64,000 bases of DNA from Streptomyces albipurpureus (GTDB lineage: Bacteria; Actinomycetota; Actinomycetes; Streptomycetales; Streptomycetaceae). Made by a program: the position numbers and the translations under genes. The first letter of the stretch is position 1. Each line of letters begins with the position of its first letter. Shown here piece by piece: positions 9,053 to 17,128 of this stretch. The stretch spans positions 287,501 through 351,500 of the forward strand of contig NZ_JAMQAW010000036.1 of the NCBI RefSeq assembly GCF_023701525.1. The letters are read 5' to 3'. The notes beneath the pieces are model-generated. The model did not search any database. It was given only the letters and a program-made list of their open reading frames with translations, and was not told the origin of the DNA.

Positions 9053-9341
9053 TGATCAGCCTCCGCGATCTGTCTGGATGGGTGCACCGCAGGCTCTTCG
9101 GAGACCGGGCCTTGCTGGCCCAACTAGCTTGACGGACCACGCCATTAGGATTCAACTGAGTCCTCACAGAATCATCCGGCGAGGACTACATTGGAAAATG
9201 CCAGAGCGTGCAGATGGTCTGTCGTGCCGCACGCATGGGGTGAAACACTGCGCACATCAGCCGAGATGGCGCGCAGATCAGCTGAGATGGCGCGCCCATC
9301 CCTGCGGATGACGCGCGCTTGGGGCCGGGAGGGAGAGTACG

Positions 9342-10214
9342 TTGCCAGGTCGAACAAGGCCGACGGGGCGTCGCATCGCACTAGGGCAAGAGTTGCGTCG
9401 CTTACGCCTCACAGCGGGCTACACAATTGAGGAAGCAGCAGAGGGTCTACCGTTCTCAGAGGCGATGTTGCAGCGCGCCGAGACAGGACTCTCCTCACTC
9501 CGGCAGTCGGGTCACCTTCGCTCACTTCTGGAGCGATATGGCGTTTCCGACGAGCGGAGCATCGAAGAGCTTCTCGACATCCAGCGTGAGGCGTCAAGCG
9601 AAGAGTGGGTGTCGGACTACAAAGACGTAATGACACCGCCGCTCATGTCGAAGTTCGTCGGTATCGAGGAGGAGGCCCGGATGATCCGTGCCTTCCATCC
9701 TCTGCTGCCGTGGGGCAGTCTCCAAACCGAGTCCTACGCTCGCGCAATCTTTGCCATGCAGCAGCCGGTTCTGGAAGTCACCAGCGAGTCGGTGGACAAG
9801 GCGGTACGGCTACGGATGCGGCGACGTGAGTTTCTGACGCGAGATGAAGAGCCGGTGCGTCTTCACGCCATCATCGGAGAGCCTGCTTTCCGTCATGTCA
9901 TCGGCGACATAGAGGTTCTTCAGGAGCAGTGCAGGGAGATCGTGATGCTATCGGAGAGAGAGAACATCACTATCCAAGTTCTGCCATCCTCGGGACACCG
10001 GTACCGGTTCACAGGCGATTTCAGCATCCTGGACATGGGGAACGTACTTCCGTCACAAGTCCAGGTGGACAACGCGTGGGGTGCTCTTTCAATGTCCGGC
10101 AAGCCCCGCGATGTCGGGGTCTTCAGTAGGAGATTCGAGCGACTGACCGCATCAGCGCTGCCTCCTGAAGAGACTCCGGAATTCATCCGAACCCTAGCCC
10201 GAGAGATCAAATGA
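9342..10214 (+). CDS. XRE-family regulator with DUF5753 domain
   Basis: 290 residues. The N-terminal Cro/C1 helix-turn-helix spans about residues 13-70 (GQELRRLRLTAGYTIEEAA). The C-terminal DUF5753 domain has VPGxLQT-like features replaced by WGSLQTESYARAI, plus LRMRRREFL, FRHVIGD and ITIQVLPSSGHRY. The TTG start has GGGAGGGAGAG upstream. Codon 21 is TTA, suggesting bldA dependence. It overlaps the DUF397 gene by ATGA. Such HTH/DUF397 pairs behave as regulator/modulator or toxin-antitoxin-like pairs in Streptomyces development; the target is unknown. Confidence 0.9.
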   Translation: MPGRTRPTGRRIALGQELRRLRLTAGYTIEEAAEGLPFSEAMLQRAETGLSSLRQSGHLRSLLERYGVSDERSIEELLDIQREASSEEWVSDYKDVMTPPLMSKFVGIEEEARMIRAFHPLLPWGSLQTESYARAIFAMQQPVLEVTSESVDKAVRLRMRRREFLTRDEEPVRLHAIIGEPAFRHVIGDIEVLQEQCREIVMLSERENITIQVLPSSGHRYRFTGDFSILDMGNVLPSQVQVDNAWGALSMSGKPRDVGVFSRRFERLTASALPPEETPEFIRTLAREIK

Positions 10215-10411
10215 CCCATACCGTGAACCCAAGCCCGGCCAGCGTCGACTGGTTCAAGTCTTCCTATTCAGAAGGTAGCGGCAACGCCTGCCTGGAGGTC
10301 GCAAGCCTGGACCACCAGGTCGGCATCCGCGACTCCAAGGACAAGCAAGGCCCCGCGCTGGTCGTACCAAGCCCCGCGTGGGCACAGTTCGTAGCCTTCG
10401 CCGCCCGATAG
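10211..10411 (+). CDS. DUF397 small protein
   Basis: 66 residues matching DUF397 throughout: DWFKSSYSEGSGNACLEVA, then IRDSKDKQGPAL and W...F near the C terminus. It overlaps the preceding regulator gene by 4 nt (ATGA) and is surely co-translated with it. DUF397 proteins partner the adjacent XRE/DUF5753 regulator; the mechanism here is inferred from family knowledge. A strong hairpin ends the unit. Confidence 0.93.
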   Translation: MTHTVNPSPASVDWFKSSYSEGSGNACLEVASLDHQVGIRDSKDKQGPALVVPSPAWAQFVAFAAR

Positions 10412-10444
10412 GCACCCCGATCAAAGTCTGATCGCACACAACAA

Positions 10445-10491
10445 GATGCGGAGTGTTCGCCCCCGAACCCCTGGGTCGAACACTCCGCATC
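10445..10491. terminator. Hairpin terminator after DUF397 gene
   Basis: A perfect 15-bp stem (GATGCGGAGTGTTCG and its complement) with a 17-nt loop lies between the DUF397 gene and the convergent phosphotransferase gene. Confidence 0.85.
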
Positions 10492-10593
10492 GCCATTCCC
10501 GGGCCGGTCGGCCTACACAGGCGACGGCGCAACAGCCACAACCGCGCTCCCCGGCTGAGGTGTTCGGCCCGAACGTGCAAAAGTGGGTCTGCG

Positions 10594-11391
10594 CTACTCC
10601 GCTGACCGGTGCTCCACCCAGGCTTGCGCGGTCGCTTCCATAGCGCGAAGCCACGTCTGCTCGGGGTATCGCTCCGCGCGGTGGCGGAACATCCGGAGGT
10701 TTGCCCTGGCGAACGCGTCGATGCCTTGGGGGTCCGATTTCGACCAGCCAGGACACTCGGACAACAGATGTTCCGCAGCCGCTGGAGCGTGGCCTGCGGA
10801 GATGAGCTGAAGAACCAGGAACGCGGGATCAATGAAACCGGCACCCCGCGTCGGCCAGGCCCAGTCAACTGCCCAACTGCCTCCCGCACCGATGAGGAAG
10901 TTGTCGGGCGCCACGTCTCCGTGGATGAGACTGTCACCCCGGAAGAGTTGAGCTTCCGCTTCGTCGGCCGCGAAGGCATCCCACCCTGTCTCATGCCAGT
11001 CCTCGACTAGGGCGGGCAGTGGAATCTCCTGGACCCTGCCGAGCAGGTCCAGCACGGCCGGGAGGTCTGGGGAACCCGGCTCGAAACGGCTAGGCCGCCC
11101 CTCCACCTGCTCAAAGCCCAGCGCCATCCACTGATCGTTCTCCGTATGCCAGCACAGGCGCGGTGAAACCGACCGAACTTCCTCGTTGACCAGCCGCTCG
11201 CGGATCAGCGAATCCCGACGCCCCCCTTCCCGGTTCCGAACCCCCTTGACGAAGAAGCGTCCGAGGTCCCCGTCGATCAGCACCAGGACATCGGTCATAA
11301 AGCCGCGCTCGGTGGGCCGCATCTCCGCCACGGACCCGGTAAAGGGCCTGACGAGGTTCAGGAATTCGGAGTCAGGGAGGCGATCGGTCAT
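10594..11391 (-). CDS. Aminoglycoside-phosphotransferase-family kinase
   Basis: 265 residues with the APH/choline-kinase fold. The catalytic loop is LIHGDVAPDNFLIG and the metal-binding segment AVDWAWPTRG; a Lys in FFVKGVRNRE could contact ATP. It probably phosphorylates a small molecule or peptide hydroxyl. Its start lies 19 nt after the radical SAM stop with an AAGGAAG site, so it is the last gene of that operon. Linkage to a radical SAM enzyme suggests either a modification step or self-protection rather than clinical aminoglycoside resistance; that is inference. Confidence 0.85.
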   Translation of the reverse strand: MTDRLPDSEFLNLVRPFTGSVAEMRPTERGFMTDVLVLIDGDLGRFFVKGVRNREGGRRDSLIRERLVNEEVRSVSPRLCWHTENDQWMALGFEQVEGRPSRFEPGSPDLPAVLDLLGRVQEIPLPALVEDWHETGWDAFAADEAEAQLFRGDSLIHGDVAPDNFLIGAGGSWAVDWAWPTRGAGFIDPAFLVLQLISAGHAPAAAEHLLSECPGWSKSDPQGIDAFARANLRMFRHRAERYPEQTWLRAMEATAQAWVEHRSAE

Positions 11392-11410
11392 ACGTCAACT
11401 TCCTTGCGGA

Positions 11411-12319
11411 CTAGTTCCTTGGAAGGCAGGTGCTGCCAGGGTGCCCAGGACGGCACTCCTCGGGGACGGTTCCCGGGTTGCACTTGTTCCCCCCGTCATC
11501 GTCATCGTCCTCTCCTCCTCTGCCCATGCGCACGGACTCACGGATGAGAGACTTCGTGGCACCCATGACGGGACCGTCGAGAATACCGGCCAAGCCGCCG
11601 TCGAGGACGTTCCCGACCCCAAGGGACGGAGTGAAAACGCACGGCGTCACATTGCCGTCGGGACCGACCGCAGCCCGGCCCGTACCGCACTTTCCGCAGA
11701 GCCCAGAGAGGTCCATCGCCTGACCACTGCCGCAGACGGCGCGTCCGAAGGGGCGCACTCGGTCAACCTTGATCCGTTGCACACCCAGGCCGGCCAGTTC
11801 GCTACGTGCCTCGTTGACACGCTGCTTGTCGTCGCACTCGATGATCGAGAGCACGGGCTCAATGCCGAGTCCCAGCGCCTTGACGATATTGCTCCGAGTA
11901 CGGGCGTGGCTGGGCCTCCGAGTGATCTCGTCGTGCTCACCGGCCTGATCCGAGTAGTACGACGTGGCTACTGTGGTGTTCCTGTGCTGGAAGATCTCCC
12001 ACCAGTCGTCCGTGACACGTACCAGGTTGGTGAACACCTCCAGCCGCAGACCGAGGCTCAGGATGTGGCAGGCGAGAGCGATGGCGTCGGGGTGGAGGGT
12101 CGGTTCCCCGCCGATGAGTTGGACCCGGTCGATGCCGCGCTCTGCTGCCTCGTTGATGACCGTGATCCAGTCATCGCGCGTCATCGTCCCGTGAGCCCCC
12201 TCGGGGCCTGAGCCGTTGTAGCAGTGCACGCAGTTGAGCTGGCACTTTCGCGTCAGGTCGAGCCAAAGCAGACCCTCAACTCGTGTCGGGTGTAAACCTT
12301 CCGTTGCCTGTGTTGTCAT
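11411..12319 (-). CDS. Radical SAM protein with SPASM/twitch-like and Cys-Pro tail
   Basis: 302 residues. The SAM-cluster motif CQLNCVHC lies near residues 26-33, followed by GGEPTLHP, the usual second motif. A C-terminal auxiliary-cluster region reads LCGKCGTGRAAVGPDG then TPCVFTP. After an acidic DDDDDGG linker the protein ends in a tail with three Cys in C-x-P contexts (KCNPG, ECRPG, TCLPRN). Peptide or small-molecule radical chemistry is expected; the substrate is unknown. Codon 9 is TTA, so translation may need bldA. It overlaps the 55-aa ORF upstream and precedes the phosphotransferase gene by 19 nt. Confidence 0.87.
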   Translation of the reverse strand: MTTQATEGLHPTRVEGLLWLDLTRKCQLNCVHCYNGSGPEGAHGTMTRDDWITVINEAAERGIDRVQLIGGEPTLHPDAIALACHILSLGLRLEVFTNLVRVTDDWWEIFQHRNTTVATSYYSDQAGEHDEITRRPSHARTRSNIVKALGLGIEPVLSIIECDDKQRVNEARSELAGLGVQRIKVDRVRPFGRAVCGSGQAMDLSGLCGKCGTGRAAVGPDGNVTPCVFTPSLGVGNVLDGGLAGILDGPVMGATKSLIRESVRMGRGGEDDDDDGGNKCNPGTVPEECRPGHPGSTCLPRN

Positions 12320-12443
12320 GCTGTAGAACCTCGTTGATCGAGAAGAATTGGTTGACGGCCCTGGTGTGGTGGTGGACCAGACTCAGGACGGTTTTGCCGA
12401 TCTCGGTCGGTGAGCGCGAGGCGCAGCACGGGCTTGCCCACAT
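12276..12443 (-). CDS. Candidate small ORF upstream of radical SAM gene (55 aa)
   Basis: A frame of 55 codons begins at an ATG with GAGG 6 nt upstream (an in-frame ATG 12 nt earlier is also possible) and runs 44 nt into the radical SAM gene in another frame. By my count about 79% of third positions before the overlap are G or C, well above what a non-coding local stretch would give. The product begins MWASPCCASRSP, continues through an amphipathic middle (VNQFFSINEVLQ) and ends TGNGRFTPDTS. It could be a peptide substrate or a coupling leader. No family is recognised. Confidence 0.45.
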   Translation of the reverse strand: MWASPCCASRSPTEIGKTVLSLVHHHTRAVNQFFSINEVLQHDNTGNGRFTPDTS

Positions 12444-12811
12444 TTCGAGCCTCATGCTCCGGACAGGGTTGAATCAGCGTAGGTACGGGCGGTGCGACTT
12501 GTCAGCAGCGCGTTGGGGGGCGCGCAAGGCCCTCAGCGATCTGACTTTGAGTTCGCTGGGCAGCGCTTGAGCCCCTGCGCGCCTACCTATTGGGCTGACA
12601 GGCGCCGTTTGGCTTCGGTCCGAGATCCGGCACTTCCACGAATTCTCGGCATGAGCCGGGACTGCCAGGCGGTGAACGGTCTGGTCTTCAACGGTAGGGA
12701 CCCCTGTGCCCAGCGCATCGTCAAAATTGACGCGCCCCCCAACGATTACTCCGGGCAGGATGACCCCCGTAGCGCGACCGTCGCCGCTGCATCCCAGCGC
12801 GGAGGCCTCGT
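12444..12811. other. Gene-free divergent region (368 bp)
   Basis: Intergenic DNA between the radical SAM operon (minus) and the gene at 12812 (plus), with locally lower GC than neighbours. It must hold the divergent promoters. No convincing gene or repeat is seen. Confidence 0.5.
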
Positions 12812-13450
12812 ATGACCGACCACTACCCGTACCGCATCAGCGTCGAAAGACGGGACTTGTTCCTCATCTGGCGGCCCGGAGAGGGTGATGAGCCCGCCGA
12901 ACTCATCGTTGACGCCCATGGGCGGCTCGCGGCCTTCGATGACCTTCAGGCGCTCGAAGAGCACTGTGCGAACAACCGTTGGGAGCTCGTCCCGGAAGTG
13001 GACGACGCGCTCGATCTACGTCCCGTACGGCAGTGGGTCAAGCACCCTCATCTGCGGTTGGCTTCGGCAGGTCTGTTGCTGGAGGCGTGGAACTTCTTCG
13101 ATGATCTCTCCCACAGTCTGAAGGCCCGCTCGTCGATGCCCTCGCAGGGGGCGATCCACAACATGGCCTACGAGAAGATCTACTCGGGCGATCCCCTCTC
13201 CAGGCACAGCGGCGAAGACGCCTGGACGGACGAGGAGACAGCCGCTGTGCGTGAGCTTCTTCGGGCCGGGCTGAAGCTCTGGGAGCGGGCTGTCGCCGCA
13301 TCCGATACACCCAGCCGCACCGGGGGAAGGTTCCGGAGCCGCCACGCTGCCCGTACTGACCAGGCTCCGCCCGCCCGGGCCCTTCTGCCAGAGAGCTCCC
13401 GGCTGCCCTATGAGCGCTCATCGGAAGGGTCGCAGGCCTGGAACCAGTGA
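12812..13450 (+). CDS. Conserved-looking hypothetical protein
   Basis: 212 residues starting at an ATG with GGAGG 6 nt upstream. The N-terminal half is acidic and hydrophilic (RDLFLIWRPGEGDEPAEL, HGRLAAFDDLQALEEHC). The middle contains an aromatic helix AWNFFDDLSHSL and a DEETAAVRELLRAGLKLW helix. The last 45 residues are Arg/Ser-rich and disordered. No known domain is recognised. Two genes upstream of an SMI1/KNR4 protein, it may belong to an immunity-type pair, but that is only positional. It overlaps the convergent gene by 43 nt. Confidence 0.7.
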   Translation: MTDHYPYRISVERRDLFLIWRPGEGDEPAELIVDAHGRLAAFDDLQALEEHCANNRWELVPEVDDALDLRPVRQWVKHPHLRLASAGLLLEAWNFFDDLSHSLKARSSMPSQGAIHNMAYEKIYSGDPLSRHSGEDAWTDEETAAVRELLRAGLKLWERAVAASDTPSRTGGRFRSRHAARTDQAPPARALLPESSRLPYERSSEGSQAWNQ

Positions 13451-14262
13451 GCGCGGAAGTAGTCGGCGGAGAAGGGGTTCTCGGGGTCGGTGAGCTGGCG
13501 GAAGAGGAATTCCGATGCGGTGCAGTCAAAACGGATTCCCTCTTGGGGGCCTTCGTAGGTGGCGTAGACGGTCCACCGGTCAGGGTCGGGATCGTCGGCG
13601 ACCCAGTAGAACGACTGCTCGTGTTCATTGCCCGCCCAGGGCACCAGCCCGCCCGGAGCGGGGAAAGGCGGATGGGGCTCCCATGACTCCTGACCCTGTC
13701 GCGCGAAGTACTCGGTGTGCCAGATGACGTTGTCGGGGGTGAAGACATCGAGCAGGGAGTTGAACAGGCCGTCGCCGAATGTGTCGATGAGACGCTTGTA
13801 GTCGCTCGGCAGCCGGGTACCCAGCCGGGACTCGATATCCGCCCAGTCGACCTCGGACAGCTCCCTCGGCTCCCAGCCCGTGCTGGCGACCAGCCGATCC
13901 ACCCACGACGCGTCCGCCGGCAGCCCCGCTGTGCTCGGGGCGGGCCGATGGGCGACCGTCAGCAGCGGTCGGGCGACCTCGGCACTGGTGTCCCTGCCTA
14001 GCCCGATCCACCGTCCGCCATATGCCCAGACGCACTCCCAGCTCACCGGTATATCGCTGGGGAGCGCAGCCAGTGCGCTGTCCTGGGTGAGCGGGGTGCC
14101 GTACCAATTGCTGAGTTCCCGCAGGATTTCGTCGATGCCCGTGCCATCGGAGGCAAGCAGACAGCTGTGCCCCGCCGGGTGCCCTGACTCCCCGCAGTTG
14201 AGATCACCATGGTCCGGCCATACGAGTCTCTGAACGGCTCCTTGCAGCTGTTCGACATCCAT
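13408..14262 (-). CDS. SMI1/KNR4-family protein
   Basis: 284 residues. The central SMI1/KNR4 (SUKH) core is visible: WADIESRLGTRLPSDYKRLIDTFGDG, followed by a strand-rich part ending in ECTASEFLFRQL-like sequence (DCTASEFLFRQLTD). The N-terminal 130 residues (MDVEQLQGAVQRLVWPDHGD) form a separate, unrecognised domain. SUKH proteins commonly neutralise polymorphic toxins or act as scaffolds. No toxin gene is adjacent, so this may be an orphan. The start at 14262 fits the conserved sequence; an upstream in-frame ATG at 14307 is possible. Confidence 0.78.
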   Translation of the reverse strand: MDVEQLQGAVQRLVWPDHGDLNCGESGHPAGHSCLLASDGTGIDEILRELSNWYGTPLTQDSALAALPSDIPVSWECVWAYGGRWIGLGRDTSAEVARPLLTVAHRPAPSTAGLPADASWVDRLVASTGWEPRELSEVDWADIESRLGTRLPSDYKRLIDTFGDGLFNSLLDVFTPDNVIWHTEYFARQGQESWEPHPPFPAPGGLVPWAGNEHEQSFYWVADDPDPDRWTVYATYEGPQEGIRFDCTASEFLFRQLTDPENPFSADYFRAHWFQACDPSDERS

Positions 14263-14514
14263 GGCAAGAGAGTCAAGCACCGCCCACTGACAGAGGGGTC
14301 CGGCCACCGCGCGTCAGCTGTGATCACGACTTGAGCCCGCCGCGAAGCACGATCGGTCAGTCGGAGGACCGATTGCTTCTCCCCGGCGTCTCGCAGCGGT
14401 TCGCCGGCTCAACCCTCCGCTGAGTACGCGTACGGCGAAGGACGAACACCCTCTCAACGCGCCTCTGCTGTCGGACAATTGGAGCCACATCACATCGGTT
14501 GAGGGGAAACAACG

Positions 14515-15648
14515 GTGCTGACCAACCCGAACACTGTGCGTGCGTTTCATACGGTGTCGTTCCGCATCCCGTGGGTGCGTCTGCTGTTGGCGGTGATCTT
14601 GGGGCTGGCTCTGTTCCAGGTGCTCACCGTGAGCCAGGCACTGCTCAGTGCGCTCGGGGGCGTGGTGTTAGTGGTCATCGTCCGCAGGCTGATCCTGAAG
14701 GCGCTGGCGCCGAACTTCCTTTCCGTGTGCCAGGTCAGGGTGGGCGACCGTCCCCTACTGGCGTATGCCGGGGCCCAGTGGGCGATCAGGGTCGGAGACC
14801 CGGACAGCGGGGAAGTGGTCACCTTCCTCAAAGGGCACAGAGGGTGGGTGAACGCCCTGTGCGAGCTGGAGGTCGAGGGAAGGGTCCTGCTCGCGTCCGG
14901 TGGAGACGACCAGTCGGTGCGGCTGTGGGACCCGAGTACGGGCGAACAGGTCTCCCGCCTCAAAGGGTCGGGTTCCGCGGTGCTCAGCGTGTGCCAGGTG
15001 CGGGTGGGCGAAGGGGTGATGCTGGCCGCTGGCGGGCGGGACGGCACAGTCCGGGTGTGGGAACCCATCTCGGGCGAATCTACCAAGGTCATGTCCCCCA
15101 AGGCCGGGGAGGTCCTGGCGGTGTGCGCGGTGGAGGTCGACGGCCGGGAAATGATCGCCTCCGGGCATGCGGACAAGACCGTACGACTGTGGGACCCCAA
15201 CACGGGCGAGGAGCTGCGGGTGCTGACCGGCCATGACGGCTTCGCGACCGCGCTGTGCCAAGTGAGGACAGCGGGCGGAACGCTACTCGCCTCGGCCGGC
15301 ACCGATGCGAAAGCGCGTCTTTGGAACCCGGCCACCGGGGAGCAACTCCATGTGATGGAGGATGACTTCACCGTGATGGGGGATGACTTCAGCGCTCTCC
15401 ACGCCCTCTGTGAGATCAGGGTGGGCGAGCGGAATCTCCTGGCCTCCGCCGGTGATGGGCCGGGGGTGAAGCTCTGGGACCCGACCACGGGAACGCAGGT
15501 CGGCGAGGTCGGCGGAGCCACTTTCCTCTTCGGGCCGTTCGGCTGCGGCTGGGTGCGCGCGCTCTGTCCGATCCAGGTCGGCGATGAACTGCGGATCGCC
15601 ACCGGCGGCTATGACAAGCGGGTGCAGACCTGGGTGCTGAGCCAGTAG
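14515..15648 (+). CDS. Membrane-anchored WD40 repeat protein
   Basis: 377 residues. Two hydrophobic helices (about residues 21-39 and 42-57) anchor the protein. They are followed by about seven WD40 blades, seen as repeated ASGGDDQSVRLWDP, AAGGRDGTVRVWEP, ASGHADKTVRLWDP and ASAGTDAKARLWNP. Each blade begins with a C-x-V/L-x-V core instead of the usual pattern. A single propeller is likely, serving as a protein-interaction platform facing either side of the membrane. GTG start after GAGGGGAAA. Codon 52 is TTA. It is convergent with the esterase gene; partners are unknown. Confidence 0.85.
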   Translation: MLTNPNTVRAFHTVSFRIPWVRLLLAVILGLALFQVLTVSQALLSALGGVVLVVIVRRLILKALAPNFLSVCQVRVGDRPLLAYAGAQWAIRVGDPDSGEVVTFLKGHRGWVNALCELEVEGRVLLASGGDDQSVRLWDPSTGEQVSRLKGSGSAVLSVCQVRVGEGVMLAAGGRDGTVRVWEPISGESTKVMSPKAGEVLAVCAVEVDGREMIASGHADKTVRLWDPNTGEELRVLTGHDGFATALCQVRTAGGTLLASAGTDAKARLWNPATGEQLHVMEDDFTVMGDDFSALHALCEIRVGERNLLASAGDGPGVKLWDPTTGTQVGEVGGATFLFGPFGCGWVRALCPIQVGDELRIATGGYDKRVQTWVLSQ

Positions 15649-15674
15649 TCACCGGGGGACGCCTACGGGTCACC

Positions 15675-16991
15675 TCACCCACCGCACTCCTCCCCATCGC
15701 GTCCCTGGTGCCCCTCCGTGCTCGAAGGAACATCCCTGAGGAAGATCACCCCATCGGTACTGCCGAGCTGGTCCGGCTCCAGGGGGAAGTAGCCGTGGTG
15801 GTGGGATGCGCCGGTCCGCAGAGTGGGCACCACACCGGTCCTTTCGACTTCTCCCGTAAGGCTCTGCCCCGTGGTGAAGCAGCGGTCGTCCGTGCTGGCG
15901 TAGAGCACTCCCTCCAGGGTGTCCGGTGCGGGGACGCCCAGCCCATGGTCGGTGGCGGACCCCAGGGCCAGGGCGAGGAACGCGTACTGGGGGCCCAGTT
16001 GTGCGCTGACGATCGCCCCGGCGCTCCACCAGCGCAGCGACCACTCCGTCCCCTGCCAGGTGCCCTCCACCCGGCTCTGGTGCTTCTGAAGATGGCGGTT
16101 GTGGGCGAACACCAGCGTGGGTCCCCGAGGTGCCTCCACCGCCGCGATGGAGTGCAGGTTGTCGGCCATCATCGCGTCGCGCTGGCTCATCAGCCGTGCC
16201 ATCCGGGCATCGGAGGTGTCAGCCATCGCCGCGTGGTACCGCAGCAGACCAGTCGCCGTACGGCCATGGAGGCTGGTCCGCTCCCACTCCTGCCGTGATG
16301 TGGTGGCGAGGAGATGCGGGGACTGGGACTTCAACACACCCATCAACTCGTCCACGATCAAACGCAACGCGCCGACCTCGGCGGACGCACCCACGGACTG
16401 CGTCGGGTCCATCATCGCCGCGGGGTTGGTCCATCGCTCATCAGCGCCGATCAGCCGGTCGATGGTGTTCCAACCGCCCTGCGGCGGCAAGGGTTCCACC
16501 TGAGCAGCGAGGTAGTCATACAGGGCGCGGAGCGCGCGACGGGGGCTGGCGGCGCCCGAGTACTCAAGGGGCGCGTCAAAACCGTGGAACCTGATCTGGT
16601 CCACCGGGTCGCGGTCCTCGTTGTGTTCCTTGATCCAGGCGACCAGTTCGCGATTGGCGGGCGACTTCCCCCATCCATGGCTGAAGCCGGCGTCCATCAC
16701 CGTCTCCCACGGCATCTCGGCCCCCGCCGCGAACGCATCGACCATGAGGGCCGACAAGCAGTCGCTCTCGATCGCGACCGAGCGGTATCCCTCCCGTTCG
16801 GCAAGGTACCGAAACAGCTGATTGCGCAACCGGAGAAACTCCTCCTCGCCGTGCAGGGGCTCGCCAAGGCCCAGCAGCCTGGGCGGGGCCTCCCTGGCGT
16901 GGAGAAATGACGTGAGCGCGGTTTCCAGCTGGATTCCACCACCGTCCGAGAAGGGCCATCCGGACTCTGGGAAGGAGAACTGAACGGGCAT
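15675..16991 (-). CDS. Erythromycin-esterase-family protein
   Basis: 438 residues of the EreA/EreB superfamily. Characteristic parts are LGLGEPLHGEEEFLRLRNQLF, a His/Glu-containing active-site region, AIESDCLSALMVDAF, GFSHGWGK and VFAHNRHLQKH. Family members hydrolyse macrolide lactones, but many environmental homologues have other or unknown substrates. The ATG at 16991 has GAGG about 9 nt upstream; an in-frame start 15 nt earlier also exists. It is divergent from a TioE-like regulator, with an inverted repeat between them, so induction by a ligand is plausible. Confidence 0.85.
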   Translation of the reverse strand: MPVQFSFPESGWPFSDGGGIQLETALTSFLHAREAPPRLLGLGEPLHGEEEFLRLRNQLFRYLAEREGYRSVAIESDCLSALMVDAFAAGAEMPWETVMDAGFSHGWGKSPANRELVAWIKEHNEDRDPVDQIRFHGFDAPLEYSGAASPRRALRALYDYLAAQVEPLPPQGGWNTIDRLIGADERWTNPAAMMDPTQSVGASAEVGALRLIVDELMGVLKSQSPHLLATTSRQEWERTSLHGRTATGLLRYHAAMADTSDARMARLMSQRDAMMADNLHSIAAVEAPRGPTLVFAHNRHLQKHQSRVEGTWQGTEWSLRWWSAGAIVSAQLGPQYAFLALALGSATDHGLGVPAPDTLEGVLYASTDDRCFTTGQSLTGEVERTGVVPTLRTGASHHHGYFPLEPDQLGSTDGVIFLRDVPSSTEGHQGRDGEECGG

Positions 16992-17043
16992 GGGCAGGCA
17001 CCTCATCCACGCTGGCGACCTCTTGCGACTGCTTGCGATACCT

Positions 17044-17071
17044 TCAACCGTATCGTTGAGATGCCGGTTGA
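17044..17071. promoter_or_regulatory. Putative operator between esterase and MerR-type regulator
   Basis: Inverted repeat TCAACCG-N14-CGGTTGA lies in the divergent promoter region, 53 bp from the esterase start and 57 bp from the regulator start. The geometry suits a MerR-family dimer site. Confidence 0.5.
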
Positions 17072-17128
17072 GACTTTTAACGGAAGTCAGTGCGAGATCC
17101 CCGCAAGACCTTCAAGGCGGAGGACAGG

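Noticed and set aside
10594..11391. Clinical-type aminoglycoside resistance gene
   Set aside because: Only the generic APH fold motifs are visible; operon context with a radical SAM gene suggests another role.
12283..12570. 95-codon plus-strand frame opposite the radical SAM start
   Set aside because: Poor start context and mixed codon bias; the minus-strand 55-codon ORF has better signals.
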